A stretch of DNA of 64,000 nucleotides. Source: Phycisphaerae bacterium (GTDB taxonomy: Bacteria > Planctomycetota > Phycisphaerae > UBA1845). The notes beneath the pieces were generated by a model. The model saw only the letters and a program-made list of their open reading frames with translations. It was not told the DNA's origin and did not search any database. Shown here piece by piece: positions 1-9,321 of this stretch (positions within the stretch are counted from its first letter, which is position 1; each line of letters opens with the position of its first letter). The translations under genes were made by a program, and so were the position numbers. Where the stretch lies: NCBI GenBank assembly GCA_029260075.1, contig JAJDDY010000039.1, positions 45,122 through 109,121 of the forward strand, written 5' to 3'.

Positions 1-411
1 CTCGATGCGATGCTGGCGATGGAGGGCAATACCGCACCCTACATGATGTACGCCTATGCTCGCATTCGTTCGATCGGACGCAAAGCCGGGGTGGACTTGT
101 CCAACCTCCCCGACGATGCCGACATGCTGCTCGACCACCCGGCAGAAATTGCCCTGGCGACCACGCTTCTTCAATTCGCGGAAACGGTGGACGTCGTCGG
201 ACGCGAACTCAAGCCGAACTTCCTGACGGAATACCTCTACGAACTAGCCAAGACCTTCAGCCGTTTCTACGACCGCAAGCTGGGCGTGCGCGTGATCGAC
301 GCCTCGCCGGAATCCGTCCGAATTTCACGTCTGCGATTGTGCGATTTGACGGCGCGGGTGTTGCGCCTCGGGCTTTCACTGCTCGGTATCGAAACCGTAG
401 AGCATATGTGA
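1..411 (+). CDS. argS: Arginine-tRNA ligase, C-terminal fragment (cut by window edge)
   Basis: This is the last 136 codons of a class I arginyl-tRNA synthetase, which charges tRNA-Arg in the cytoplasm. The frame is open from base 1, so the gene begins outside the window. The visible part is the DALR anticodon-binding domain. EGNTAPYMMYAYARIRSI near the start and LRLCDLTARVLRLGLSLLGI near the end are both typical of the ArgS C-terminus, and the protein ends directly after them, as ArgS proteins do. The catalytic HIGH and KMSKS parts lie upstream and cannot be judged. It converges on secDF, with hairpins between the two stops. Confidence 0.95.
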   Translation, partial: LDAMLAMEGNTAPYMMYAYARIRSIGRKAGVDLSNLPDDADMLLDHPAEIALATTLLQFAETVDVVGRELKPNFLTEYLYELAKTFSRFYDRKLGVRVIDASPESVRISRLRLCDLTARVLRLGLSLLGIETVEHM

Positions 412-437
412 TCGCGACCGATACTACGATCTGAATA

Positions 438-461
438 GGTGCGAGAAAGGATTCACGCACC
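438..461. repeat. Hairpin element, family F (constant loop, variable stem)
   Basis: An inverted repeat GGTGCG / CGCACC encloses the 12-base loop AGAAAGGATTCA. The same loop occurs in reverse orientation twice near 46.9-47.0 kb, where the stem is GGAGCG / CGCTCC. The third stem pair has therefore changed from T-A to A-T while pairing is kept. It lies just after the argS stop. Confidence 0.7.
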
Positions 462-475
462 AGCGATCTGCAGTG

Positions 476-526
476 TTGCTGGGACGAGATTCCCACATTG
501 CTGGGACGAGATTCCTATCTCGTCCC
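476..526. repeat. Tandem 18-bp repeat ending in a 9-bp hairpin, possible bidirectional terminator
   Basis: TTGCTGGGACGAGATTCC occurs at 476-493 and again at 498-515. The second copy runs into TCTCGTCCC, forming a perfect 9-bp hairpin (503-511 with 518-526, six-base loop). It sits between the convergent argS and secDF genes. A terminator role is possible, but there is no clear T-run. The rest of the gap, to 733, shows nothing I recognise. Confidence 0.6.
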
Positions 527-733
527 TCCGCTCAAGCAGGCGCGTCCGGGGCGCACCGCACGAGTAGCCTTGTCGGTTTGTCCACGGACAGCTCCACCGT
601 CCATTCTGAAAACGCGGATACGAAAAAGAAGCGGGGTCGACGGATGTTTGACCCGTCCACCCCGCTCCATAAACCGACCGAGAGGCCGACGTCTTTCTAT
701 CTGTGCGACGTTCTACTCGTTCGGTGCGACGAG

Positions 734-3700
734 CTACACAGCAGCGGTTTGACCAACACGTGCGTGTGTTTTGTCACTACGAATGCGAGCGAGCACCACA
801 ACGCACACCAAGGCAGCCAAACCAGCCACCACCGCACGACCCGTCGGATCGGGAACGGCGGCGAGCGCGATACCCACACCACCGAAACCGGCGAGCAGTG
901 TCACAACCGTATGAAGCAACTTGGGATTGTTCAGCAGCGGCGTCGCCACGGCGATCGAGCTATACGTTCCAACGAAGACACCGATCAGCAAGGCAAAGCT
1001 GAACCCATGCACGCCCTTTCCACCGGCGAAATACAGCACGGCTACAACGATCAGCGTGGTCAATGACGTCATCAGCGTTCGCGACAACGTCTGGTTGATG
1101 CTGCCGTTAATCACACGCGGGTTGATCGTGTCCGATCGCCCCTTGTTTTCCCTGATCCGGTCGAACACGACAATCGTATCGTTGAGGCTATAACCAATGA
1201 CCGTCAAGATCGCCGCGATCATGGGCAGGTCGATTCGGAACGCGTCCAACATGATCGCGCGTCCCAGGAAGTTGTTGGCCACGATTTGACTCAGCGCGAC
1301 CAACCCCAGCGTAATCGAAACGTCGTGCGCCAACGCAACAATGGCTGCGAGACCGTACTCCTTGGTACCGAACCGAAGCCAGAGGTACGACACGATGGCG
1401 GCAAACGCCAGGACGATAGCGAACATGGCCTGATTCCGCGTTTGCTCAGCGATCGGTGCCGAGAACTGTATGACCTTGGAGAGAGACTTCTCCTGACCGA
1501 GGGCGGCCTGAACGAGCGCACGCTGAGGCTCGGCCAACGATTCCTCCCAACGAACCGAATCGTCGTCATAGTGCAACGAATCGTCCGTGGCGACGACCGC
1601 AAACTTGCGATAACCCGAACGACCGTCGCGGAGCATGGTCGCAGCGCCAAGGGGAAGAATGGCTGATTCGCGCGTAGCGTATCGCTCGAATTCCGGCTGA
1701 AGACCTACCTCACGGGTACGGCGTTCGAGTTCCTCGACAGCGACCGGCTGTTCACCTTGATCAAGATCGACGACGATTGCAGCCCCGCCGCGGAAACGAC
1801 GAACATCAAAGTTGGCGTCGCCGCCGATTACATCCGACAGGTACTGGTCGTTCGACTCCACAACAAAGAAAGGCTTCATGGTCAGTTCGCTGTCGTTAAC
1901 CATGCGATGACGGATCGACCTCTGTATGGAAAGATCGTCGCCGAGCGTCGCGACGATCGCCGATTGAATCAACGCCCTGTTGGTATCCACGGTTACGATT
2001 TCGTAGGACTTGGACTCCCCGCCGTCGATCTTGCGTCCACCGACGGCCTGCACGCGCGCGCCACGCAACCTGCTGGCCGATACCCGCGTTTCCTTCGCCG
2101 CATCCACAACTGCTTGACGAAACGTTTTGAGCGTGAGCTGTTCCTTGCCCGGCTTGGAGTCAAAGACGGCCGCACCTTCGTCGGCGCGTGCGCCGTTACG
2201 AACGACGTGCGATTCAATAGTCGATTGCATTAGCGCCACGAGTTGAGCGGGGGCAAGATCAGCCGAAGTCAACCGGAAGTCGATCGACGAATCGCCCTCA
2301 ACGGCCTGTGACTGCTCAAGCTGATCCGCAGCCTTGTCCAACCACGCTGCGGCCGAGGCGACGGACCGACCGTCTCCCGTGATCAACTCCGTCATTTCTT
2401 CATCCGTCATAGACACGTCAGGCTTGAGATCGATCTGCAGGCTGGTGCCACCAAGGAACTCGATGTCGAACATCGACTCAGTGCGTGCGCTGCTCATTCC
2501 GATGAACAGCGCCATTCCAACCACGGACGCCAGGATCGAAGCAGGCCAGCATATCCTGCGAAGGGCCATCCAATCGACCGATGGTTGACCGATCCAACGA
2601 CGCATCGACAAGTCCTTTAGCCAACCCTTGGCGATCAGTGAGTTGAACGCCAGCCGAGTGACGAAGAGCGCCGTAAACATACTCGTGGTGATACCGATAC
2701 CAAGCGTGATGGCAAAGCCCTTGATTTCCTCACTGCCGACGAACCCCAAGATGACACAAGTGATAAGTGTCGTCAGATTGGCGTCAATAATGGTCGAAAA
2801 GGCTTTGTCATACCCGATGTTCAGCGCTCGCTTGAACACAACGCCCCGGTCGCGCTCCTCGCGAATGCGCTCAAGTATGAGCACGTTGGCGTCGACGGCC
2901 ATACCGACGGTAAGAATCAATCCGGCGATTCCGGGCAGCGTAAACGTCGCTTGCAACAGCGCCATCGCCGAAAGAACAAGCAACAGGTTCATGATCAACG
3001 CCACGTTAGCCAATCCGCCCGCGACAATGCCGTAGTAGAACAAGACGAAGACCAGAACGGCGATCGTGCCATAGACTGCCGCACTGATTCCTTTCGTGCG
3101 GTTCACTTCCCCGAGGCTTGGACCGATCGTGTTTTCCATCAACGGCGTATCGCGAAGACGCGCTGGGAGCGATCCCGCTTCAAGGGAGCTGACCAGTTCC
3201 TGAACTTTTTCATCGGTGAACGACCCGCCGCTGATCTGTCCGCGCTCCGTAATACGACTCTGGATGGTGGCGAAAGACATGGCGGAGTTGTCGAGCATAA
3301 TGCACAACCAGCGATCGATGTTGTCGCCGGTAAGTTTTCCGAAGAGACGTCCGCCTCGCGGATCCAGCGTGAAACTGACTACGCTGCGTCCGGAGAGCGG
3401 ATCACGGTTCGGAAACGCCTTCCGAAGCGACCAGTCCGCCTTACCGGTTCCTTTGAGCAAGCCATACTCGCGGTCGATGTGCGCAAGAACGTAGTACCGC
3501 CCTACATACTCCTCGATGATGGGAAGGCTCGGACGCTCCTTCTGCGCCTCCCACTCTGCCATGGTTTTGGTGTTCGTAAAACCAAGAACATCCGAAACGG
3601 GGAACCAACCATAGCGGTCACCGGTCTGCGGACGGGCGCCATGTTCGGCCAGTTGCTTGGTGTACCGGCTGATTTCGTGCCGAAGCGCCGAGTCGTTCGG

Positions 3701-4555
3701 CGACTGAGTGAACGTCGGCGAGCCGGGGTCGCGGTTGGCAAGAATGCGGAATTCGAGCACGCCGGCTCCGCGAAGCCTTCGCTTCAGATCTTCCGGATCC
3801 TCGAGGTCGGCTTTGTTCTTCGCCCAGGCGTCGTGCGCCTCCACAACTGCGGTGATGCAACCCGGATTGCCATCCGCCGCAATGTCGTATTCGGGAAACG
3901 CCGCACGCAATGTCGCCAACTGCTCGTCGCGCTTGGGACCGACTGGTAACGACAGCACATCGGTCAAGCGACTCATTCGCATATTCGTTGCGAGCAGTGC
4001 GTTCATGGCCTCTTCGTAGGCTTTCGCGGTTCCGTCGCCTGCACCGGATTCTGAGGACGCTCGCTGAGCGTCGAACGCAGACGCCACGGCATCAATCAAT
4101 GGACGACGACTCTCGATCCCGCGTACCAACCCGTCAAGAAGCGTCTGACGTTGGTCAGCACCGGAGTTCAACGCCGACTCAACGTCGAAACGCACGATGC
4201 TCGCGGCTTTGACGCGATCCTTCGCCGCATCGTATACCTCACGCCGAGCACGCGCTTCAGCCGGTGGCCTCGGCATGCGCACTTCGAGACGTGTATTGCC
4301 CACTGGACGCCACTCAAGATTCATCTGCCCATTGGGATCGACGCGATCCTTGAGGATGCGTATTACCTTCGCAGAAAGACCGGACTTGTCTTCCGGTTCA
4401 AGACCAGTCGTGTCGATTTCGTACAACAGACTTGTTCCGCCGACGAGGTCAATTCCACCCTTTAGCTTTTCGCCGGGCGGGTAAAGGATCGCCATCGCCA
4501 AAGCGACCAGGACGATCACCATTACCCACTTAGTCATTCGGTTTGATTCGTTCAT
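734..4555 (-). CDS. secDF: Protein translocase SecDF, single-chain fusion
   Basis: This 1273-residue inner-membrane protein joins SecD and SecF, the proton-driven accessory that pulls exported proteins through SecYEG. An N-terminal membrane segment (about 8-25) is followed by GGIDLVGGTSLLYEID and a long periplasmic P1 region. The SecD six-helix core contains TVGMAVDANVLILERIREER. A second membrane segment and FDIEFLGGTSLQID open the SecF half near residue 690. A large SecF periplasmic loop follows, and the last helices contain the GYSLNDTIVVFDRIRENKGR motif. Separate SecD plus SecF usually total about 900 residues, so both periplasmic parts are enlarged here. I chose the ATG at 4555, 14 codons inside the longest frame, because the membrane segment begins directly after it. 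Confidence 0.95.
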   Translation of the reverse strand: MNESNRMTKWVMVIVLVALAMAILYPPGEKLKGGIDLVGGTSLLYEIDTTGLEPEDKSGLSAKVIRILKDRVDPNGQMNLEWRPVGNTRLEVRMPRPPAEARARREVYDAAKDRVKAASIVRFDVESALNSGADQRQTLLDGLVRGIESRRPLIDAVASAFDAQRASSESGAGDGTAKAYEEAMNALLATNMRMSRLTDVLSLPVGPKRDEQLATLRAAFPEYDIAADGNPGCITAVVEAHDAWAKNKADLEDPEDLKRRLRGAGVLEFRILANRDPGSPTFTQSPNDSALRHEISRYTKQLAEHGARPQTGDRYGWFPVSDVLGFTNTKTMAEWEAQKERPSLPIIEEYVGRYYVLAHIDREYGLLKGTGKADWSLRKAFPNRDPLSGRSVVSFTLDPRGGRLFGKLTGDNIDRWLCIMLDNSAMSFATIQSRITERGQISGGSFTDEKVQELVSSLEAGSLPARLRDTPLMENTIGPSLGEVNRTKGISAAVYGTIAVLVFVLFYYGIVAGGLANVALIMNLLLVLSAMALLQATFTLPGIAGLILTVGMAVDANVLILERIREERDRGVVFKRALNIGYDKAFSTIIDANLTTLITCVILGFVGSEEIKGFAITLGIGITTSMFTALFVTRLAFNSLIAKGWLKDLSMRRWIGQPSVDWMALRRICWPASILASVVGMALFIGMSSARTESMFDIEFLGGTSLQIDLKPDVSMTDEEMTELITGDGRSVASAAAWLDKAADQLEQSQAVEGDSSIDFRLTSADLAPAQLVALMQSTIESHVVRNGARADEGAAVFDSKPGKEQLTLKTFRQAVVDAAKETRVSASRLRGARVQAVGGRKIDGGESKSYEIVTVDTNRALIQSAIVATLGDDLSIQRSIRHRMVNDSELTMKPFFVVESNDQYLSDVIGGDANFDVRRFRGGAAIVVDLDQGEQPVAVEELERRTREVGLQPEFERYATRESAILPLGAATMLRDGRSGYRKFAVVATDDSLHYDDDSVRWEESLAEPQRALVQAALGQEKSLSKVIQFSAPIAEQTRNQAMFAIVLAFAAIVSYLWLRFGTKEYGLAAIVALAHDVSITLGLVALSQIVANNFLGRAIMLDAFRIDLPMIAAILTVIGYSLNDTIVVFDRIRENKGRSDTINPRVINGSINQTLSRTLMTSLTTLIVVAVLYFAGGKGVHGFSFALLIGVFVGTYSSIAVATPLLNNPKLLHTVVTLLAGFGGVGIALAAVPDPTGRAVVAGLAALVCVVVLARIRSDKTHARVGQTAAV

Positions 4556-4712
4556 GATATCTTTTTGTGAACTCCAAGAAGAACAGCGCCGCCGCACCGG
4601 CCGCGCATTTGATCAGTTAGTCGATTTTGAGAAACGATTCGGATTCACGGTCGTAACCACGAGATGCACGCCGTCGTAACGATGGCGCAGCGGGTCCACA
4701 CAACGCGCGTAG

Positions 4713-5132
4713 TTAGGATGTAGCGGGCGGAGCGTGTGGTCGAACGGGCATCGCGGTCATCGCGAGCGACGTAGCCACGCACCGCCCATTGGAAATGTCT
4801 CGCTGATCATGCGAGAGGGAAAGAGGAGCCGTCGGTCGAAGCGACAAACGCCGTGCGAAACCAACCAGCACACTCCGCATACACGATGCGAGACCGGATC
4901 GATGAACCGGTTCCACCATAACGACTGGCCCGGTGGCCGCAGTCGTGGATGGCTCGTCTTGTTGGTCGTCAGACGGGTCAACCGGCGTCTCACCCGGCTC
5001 GCCGCCGTCGTCGGGCGTGACCGGTGTATCGGCCACCGTAGGCTCGCTCTGTTCACCTTGAGCTACAACCTGGGCCCACGACGCGCCCGCGATAGTGAAG
5101 CTCAGAATGACCGCCGCAAGGTTTCGATACAT
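4713..5132 (-). CDS. Hypothetical small secreted protein, upstream of secDF
   Basis: This 139-residue frame starts at the ATG at 5132 with a convincing signal peptide (MYRNLAAVILSFTIAGASWAQ). An acidic, Pro/Thr/Asp-rich low-complexity stretch follows. The last 60 residues are basic and unlike a folded domain, so the true end may differ or the gene may be decayed. It lies upstream of secDF in the same direction, where many bacteria have yajC, but I see no YajC membrane helix after the leader and do not call it that. The product is unknown. The N-terminal leader is the only solid support. Confidence 0.4.
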   Translation of the reverse strand: MYRNLAAVILSFTIAGASWAQVVAQGEQSEPTVADTPVTPDDGGEPGETPVDPSDDQQDEPSTTAATGPVVMVEPVHRSGLASCMRSVLVGFARRLSLRPTAPLSLSHDQRDISNGRCVATSLAMTAMPVRPHAPPATS

Positions 5133-5277
5133 GGTGCAGATTATAGATGCGAACGTCCACTCAGCCAATGGGGCATGATTCATAATGTAGCGCTCCGCCA
5201 CTCTCCCCCTCACGACAGGTTGATCTGTGAGTTTTTTTCGGCCGACCGGACCCTCGGCGATCGGTTTTTCGCCGATC

Positions 5278-5307
5278 TTGACTCATCTACGATTTGCGTC
5301 CTATAAT
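5278..5307 (+). promoter_or_regulatory. Sigma70-type promoter upstream of the DUF2617-like gene
   Basis: TTGACT at 5278-5283 and TATAAT at 5302-5307 are separated by 18 bases. Both hexamers match or nearly match the consensus. The next plus-strand gene starts at 5446, giving a leader of about 130 bases. A second perfect TATAAT lies at 5394-5399 without a good -35 box. Confidence 0.65.
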
Positions 5308-5445
5308 ATAGTCGATTCAGTCAAGATTTGGACGTCAAACAGGAATTGACTTCACAAAAGCAAGAAAATCGTGGCAATGCGGATTGGGACCGGTATAATG
5401 CGCGGTGTAAGCAATTTGTGCGGTTTTTGAATTGGTAAGGGAACC

Positions 5446-6027
5446 ATGGTAGAACGAGGTCAAACACAGCAACCAAGGCAGCGGGTGGACGAGCTACAGT
5501 TCTGCTTATACAACCGCGCAATTCATCCTGAGCTTTTCGATATCCAGTGTGTCCGAAGAATCGAGCAAGCGCGCTACTCGGCTGAAATCTGGGTCGTAGG
5601 GCTGACGCACGTCGTTACTGTACAGGCTGGCAATCAGGTACTCACCGAACTGATCACCGAAGATACCGACATTCTACCCAAGGCTGGCTTGGCTACGTCT
5701 TTCCGATTTCGCGGTGAGCGGGACCACGCCCAGTCATTCGGCGACGACATGAAGTACATCCTCTCGACGCAAGTCGAGCGTATGACGCCTCAGCTTTTCC
5801 CCGCAACGCACCGCGACTACGTCCACTACGCACAGAGTCGAGAGATTTTCGTCTCGTTCGACGATTGGGCGCATGACGGACTTGCCCCGTTCACGTTCAT
5901 CGACTTCGACGCCCGTGATCACGAGTTCCACGTTCACGCATTCCATGCGTTCCCGGAAGAACTCACGCTGCTCAAGACTCAAAGCATCATTGAAGTCGGT
6001 GAGCGGCGCATCCGCGCTGAGTGGTAG
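5446..6027 (+). CDS. DUF2617-like protein of unknown function
   Basis: This 193-residue soluble protein has no signal peptide. The opening ELQFCLYNRAIHPELFDI and the general layout match my memory of the DUF2617 family, which I associate mainly with planctomycetes. No catalytic motif is evident. The C-terminal half is rich in His and aromatic residues (DHEFHVHAFHAFPEEL), which could bind metal, but this is only an impression. An AAGGGA ribosome site lies six bases before the ATG, and a strong promoter lies about 140 bases upstream. It appears to be a single-gene unit. Confidence 0.75.
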   Translation: MVERGQTQQPRQRVDELQFCLYNRAIHPELFDIQCVRRIEQARYSAEIWVVGLTHVVTVQAGNQVLTELITEDTDILPKAGLATSFRFRGERDHAQSFGDDMKYILSTQVERMTPQLFPATHRDYVHYAQSREIFVSFDDWAHDGLAPFTFIDFDARDHEFHVHAFHAFPEELTLLKTQSIIEVGERRIRAEW

Positions 6028-6198
6028 CGGTGGCCTGGCGCTAGATCTTCCCACAAGTCGTGGTGGGCAGAGATTTTTGCGGTTGCGGTGCGATCACTCA
6101 TGTTGGAGCAACCATCAGCGAACGCACGAGCCTAGCGTAAGATTAGTTTTGAATCTGCGGGTTGTCGCCGTCCGCACTACCGAGGCCAGGCGCGCCGG

Positions 6199-6256
6199 TC
6201 AGAGCCCGCCGCGCTAGCGGCGGCACCGGTCCGCGGGCTGGCGCCAACAGCTCTGA
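6199..6256. repeat. Inverted-repeat element, family C
   Basis: TCAGAGC ... GCTCTGA bracket 58 bases with an inner GC-rich palindrome around GCGCTAGCGGCGG. A copy of the same length lies at 56872-56929, and longer relatives lie near 17.1 and 44.1 kb. The rest of the gap 6028-6356 shows nothing recognisable, including no TPP riboswitch before thiE. Confidence 0.7.
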
Positions 6257-6356
6257 TGCCGTCGCAAGCCCGTAGATTTGGCTGTGACGCACCACTGGGT
6301 TCTGAGCGTCTTTGAATCACATCATTCCTATCGCAACGGCTGGACCCTAAGCCATC

Positions 6357-7439
6357 ATGAACTCAATTCCCGATCGTCAGCGCGTCCTTCGCGTTCTGGA
6401 CGCGAACCTCAACCGAGCGCGGGAAGCCCTGCGCGTTCTGGAGGAGTATGCACGACTCGTCATTGATGACAAGGGTCTGACGAAGCACACCAAAGGCATT
6501 CGGCATGACCTGGTTGCCTGCGTTCCCGAAGCGCTGAACCGCCGGCTCACGGTTTCGCGCGATATCGTCGCGGACGTGGGCCGCACCGTGGGCACGCCGA
6601 GCGAGTATCACCGGTCCAACATATCCGATGTGACGACGGCGGCGGCGAAGCGGCTCGAAGAAGCGTTGCGGACTATTGAGGAATACGGCAAGACGATCGA
6701 CCCGTCGTTCGCTCGCGGGATCGAGACGATCCGCTACTGCGTGTACGAATTGGAACAGCGAATCGATCGCCTTCAGCATGCACAACAACGTTTCGGGGCG
6801 ATCGGCCTCTACGTCATCATCACCGATCAGGTGTGCGTCAATGACTGGTTTCAGACGGCCACCGAGGCCTTGAAAGGCGGTGCGTCCTGCTTGCAGCTAC
6901 GGGAAAAAAACCTTTCCGATCGTGAATTGCTCGATCGAGCCCGTCGCCTTCGAGCACTGTGCCACGAGCACGACGCCTTGTTCATCCTCAACGACCGAGC
7001 CGATCTCGCGGCGCTTGCGGAGGCAGACGGCGTGCACCTTGGTCAGGATGACATCTCCGTGTCGGGTGCTCGTCGACTCATGCCGGATCGGTGCATCGTT
7101 GGTATCAGCACAAACACTAGAGAGCAAGTAGACCAAGCCCTTGAGCAGCGTCCCGACTATGTGGCCACTGGTCCGACCTATGCGACGGCGCTTAAGCCGG
7201 ACGCTCCAACCGCCGGGATTGATCTGCTGACCTATGCGCGCAGTCGCACGTCGACGCCCCTGGTGGCGATCGGCGGCATTGATGCGGGCACCGCCGGGGT
7301 AATTCTTAACCAAGTCGTCTGTACGCTCTGCGTCTGCCGCGCGGTGGTGGCGGCACAAGACGCACGCGCCGCAACCGCCCTTCTCACCCGCGCGATAGAC
7401 ACCGCGCGACGGACAGCGAACGCATCCACCGCCGAGTAG
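6357..7439 (+). CDS. thiE: Thiamine-phosphate synthase with N-terminal ThiD2-like domain
   Basis: The C-terminal half (about 145-345) is a ThiE TIM barrel, which joins HMP-diphosphate and the thiazole phosphate to give thiamine phosphate. Visible motifs are LQLREKNLSDREL, FILNDRADLA, GVHLGQDD, VGISTNT and VAIGGI. The first ~140 residues (RVLRVLDANLNRAREALRVL onward) match the ThiD2-type domain that is fused to or replaces HMP-phosphate kinase in some bacteria. The enzyme may therefore make its own HMP-diphosphate. At 360 residues it is well above the ~215 usual for ThiE, which the fusion explains. No other thiamine gene is adjacent. Confidence 0.9.
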   Translation: MNSIPDRQRVLRVLDANLNRAREALRVLEEYARLVIDDKGLTKHTKGIRHDLVACVPEALNRRLTVSRDIVADVGRTVGTPSEYHRSNISDVTTAAAKRLEEALRTIEEYGKTIDPSFARGIETIRYCVYELEQRIDRLQHAQQRFGAIGLYVIITDQVCVNDWFQTATEALKGGASCLQLREKNLSDRELLDRARRLRALCHEHDALFILNDRADLAALAEADGVHLGQDDISVSGARRLMPDRCIVGISTNTREQVDQALEQRPDYVATGPTYATALKPDAPTAGIDLLTYARSRTSTPLVAIGGIDAGTAGVILNQVVCTLCVCRAVVAAQDARAATALLTRAIDTARRTANASTAE

Positions 7440-7731
7440 GCACGCTGCTGAGTTCGAGGAGAGGACAGACACCTCGTTCCAGTATTCACCCGCCACGGCG
7501 CACACCGGCAGGACACCGGCGCCGAACATCCACTGTTACACCCGTCGCGACTCGCCGTCCGGGCGTCGCGTTCGGACAACGGTACAAGCGATGCTGTTGC
7601 CTACACGTAACGCTACACGTACCCTGAGCGGTTAGTTGAAGACCGAGGACCGAAACTCCAACGTGGAAGCTCGAAGATTCGAAATTGAAAGTCGACGGGT
7701 GCGACTCTTCGCGGTAAGACAAGCGTAGACC

Positions 7732-9321
7732 ATGAGCAAGTCATACGACGCTATCATCATCGGCGGTGGGCACAATGGGTTGGTTTGTGCCGCCTACCTA
7801 GCCCGCGCCGGGCGACGTGTGCTTGTGCTTGAGCGCCGTCACGTTTTGGGCGGTGCCGCTGTGACCGAGGAACTCTACCCCGGGTTCAAGTTCTCCGTCT
7901 GTTCCTACGTCGTCAGCCTGTTCCGGCCCCACATCATTCGAGAGCTGTCACTACCCGAGCACGGGTTGGACATGATTCCGCTGGAATGTTCGTTTCTCCC
8001 GCTACCCAACGGCGACTCACTCTGCCGCTGGGCCGATGCACAAGATACCCGCCGTGAGATCGCCCGATTCAGCGCCAAGGATGCGGAGGTCGCCCCGGAA
8101 TTCTCCATGGCGATGACCAAGCTTTCCTACTTCGCCCGCGACATTATCGAGTCGACCGCGCCGGACCCCGCTTCGATCGACCCGCGAGAAATGATCAAGC
8201 TGCTTCGCTTGGGCAAACGATTCAAGTCGCTCGGCGCCGACATGATGCAGCTCAACATGCAGCTTATGACCATGAGCGCCGTGGATTTTCTCGACCTTTG
8301 GTTTGAGTCCGAAGTGCTCAAAGCACCCATGTCGGTCAGCGGTATCATCGGCACGTTTCTCGGCGTTCGGTCACCGAGCACCGCCTACGTTCTGTTGCAT
8401 CATTACATGGGCGAGATCGACGGGGCGTTTCGGTCGTGGGGATTCTGCCGGGGTGGTACCGGAGCTTTGAGCCTTTCTGTCGCATCGGCGGCACGTAACT
8501 TCGGCGCGGACATCAGAACGGAGATGGACGTCGAGCGCATCCTTGTCGAACACGGCGAAGCACGCGGCGTCGTACTGGCTGACGGCACGGAGTTTCGATC
8601 CAAGACTGTGGTTTCCGGACTCGACCCACACCGAACGTTTCTGCGCCTGGTCGGCGAATCCAACCTCGATCCGTCGTTCACCACGAAAATCAAGCGCTAC
8701 AAGATGCGCGGTAGTTCGGGCAAAGTGAACCTTGCGGTCGATCGGCTGCCGGAGTTCACGTGTCGGCCCAAAGGCAGCGCCCACCTGCGCGGCGACATCG
8801 CCATCGCGCCAAGTATTGACTATCTCGAACGGGCGTACGACCAAGCCAAGTATGGTGATTTCTCAGAGCGCCCGTACCTGAACGTCGTGATACCCTCGCT
8901 GGTTGATCCCAGTTTGGCGCCACCAGGTAAGCACATCGTCTCGTGTTTCGTGCAGTATGCGCCGTATGCAATCAAGGAAGGTCCGGAGTTTTGGCCACAG
9001 CGCCGCGAGGCCTTCGGCGATGCCGTCGTCGACACGCTCGCGGAATACTGCCCCGGACTAAAGGAGTCGATTCTGTTCCGCCAAGTGCTCACACCATGGG
9101 ACTTGGAACAAGACTTCGGGCTCACCGAGGGCAACATTTTTCACGGCGAGCTGAGCCCTGAGCAGCTACTGTTCCAACGACCCGTGTCCGGCTGGGCCAA
9201 GTACCGAACACCGATTCGGCACTTGTGGATGTGCGCCTCGGGAACGCACCCGGGCGGCGGCATCATGGGCGCACCCGGCGAACTTGCAGCCAAGACCATG
9301 CTAAGGACCAGAAGCGTATGA
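7732..9321 (+). CDS. PYROXD2-like FAD-dependent oxidoreductase (first of pair)
   Basis: This 529-residue flavoprotein belongs to the phytoene desaturase-like NAD(P)/FAD oxidoreductases and resembles PYROXD2. The dinucleotide-binding motif GGGHNGLVCAAYLARAG lies near residues 11-27, and the C-terminal FAD site GTHPGGGIMGAPGE lies near the end. The substrate is unknown. No phytoene synthase or other carotenoid gene is in the window, so a carotenoid role is not supported. Its TGA overlaps the ATG of the next gene in an ATGA junction, which suggests coupled translation with a paralogue and possibly a heterodimer. The 290-bp upstream gap shows no recognisable element. Confidence 0.9.
   Translation: MSKSYDAIIIGGGHNGLVCAAYLARAGRRVLVLERRHVLGGAAVTEELYPGFKFSVCSYVVSLFRPHIIRELSLPEHGLDMIPLECSFLPLPNGDSLCRWADAQDTRREIARFSAKDAEVAPEFSMAMTKLSYFARDIIESTAPDPASIDPREMIKLLRLGKRFKSLGADMMQLNMQLMTMSAVDFLDLWFESEVLKAPMSVSGIIGTFLGVRSPSTAYVLLHHYMGEIDGAFRSWGFCRGGTGALSLSVASAARNFGADIRTEMDVERILVEHGEARGVVLADGTEFRSKTVVSGLDPHRTFLRLVGESNLDPSFTTKIKRYKMRGSSGKVNLAVDRLPEFTCRPKGSAHLRGDIAIAPSIDYLERAYDQAKYGDFSERPYLNVVIPSLVDPSLAPPGKHIVSCFVQYAPYAIKEGPEFWPQRREAFGDAVVDTLAEYCPGLKESILFRQVLTPWDLEQDFGLTEGNIFHGELSPEQLLFQRPVSGWAKYRTPIRHLWMCASGTHPGGGIMGAPGELAAKTMLRTRSV

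Noticed and set aside
473..1066. Long plus-strand open frame over the argS-secDF gap
   Set aside because: It runs through hairpin repeats and then antisense to secDF, has no recognisable domain and no ribosome site.
2951..3949. 332-codon plus-strand open frame inside secDF
   Set aside because: It lies wholly antisense to strongly conserved secDF sequence and has the composition of a shadow frame.
4713..5132. Identification of the small secreted protein as YajC
   Set aside because: Position before secDF fits, but the single membrane helix and basic region of YajC after the N-terminus are absent.
6028..6356. Possible TPP riboswitch upstream of thiE
   Set aside because: No CTGAGA-type or GATAATGCCAGCGTAGGGA-like block is present. 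The gap is accounted for partly by a family C repeat.
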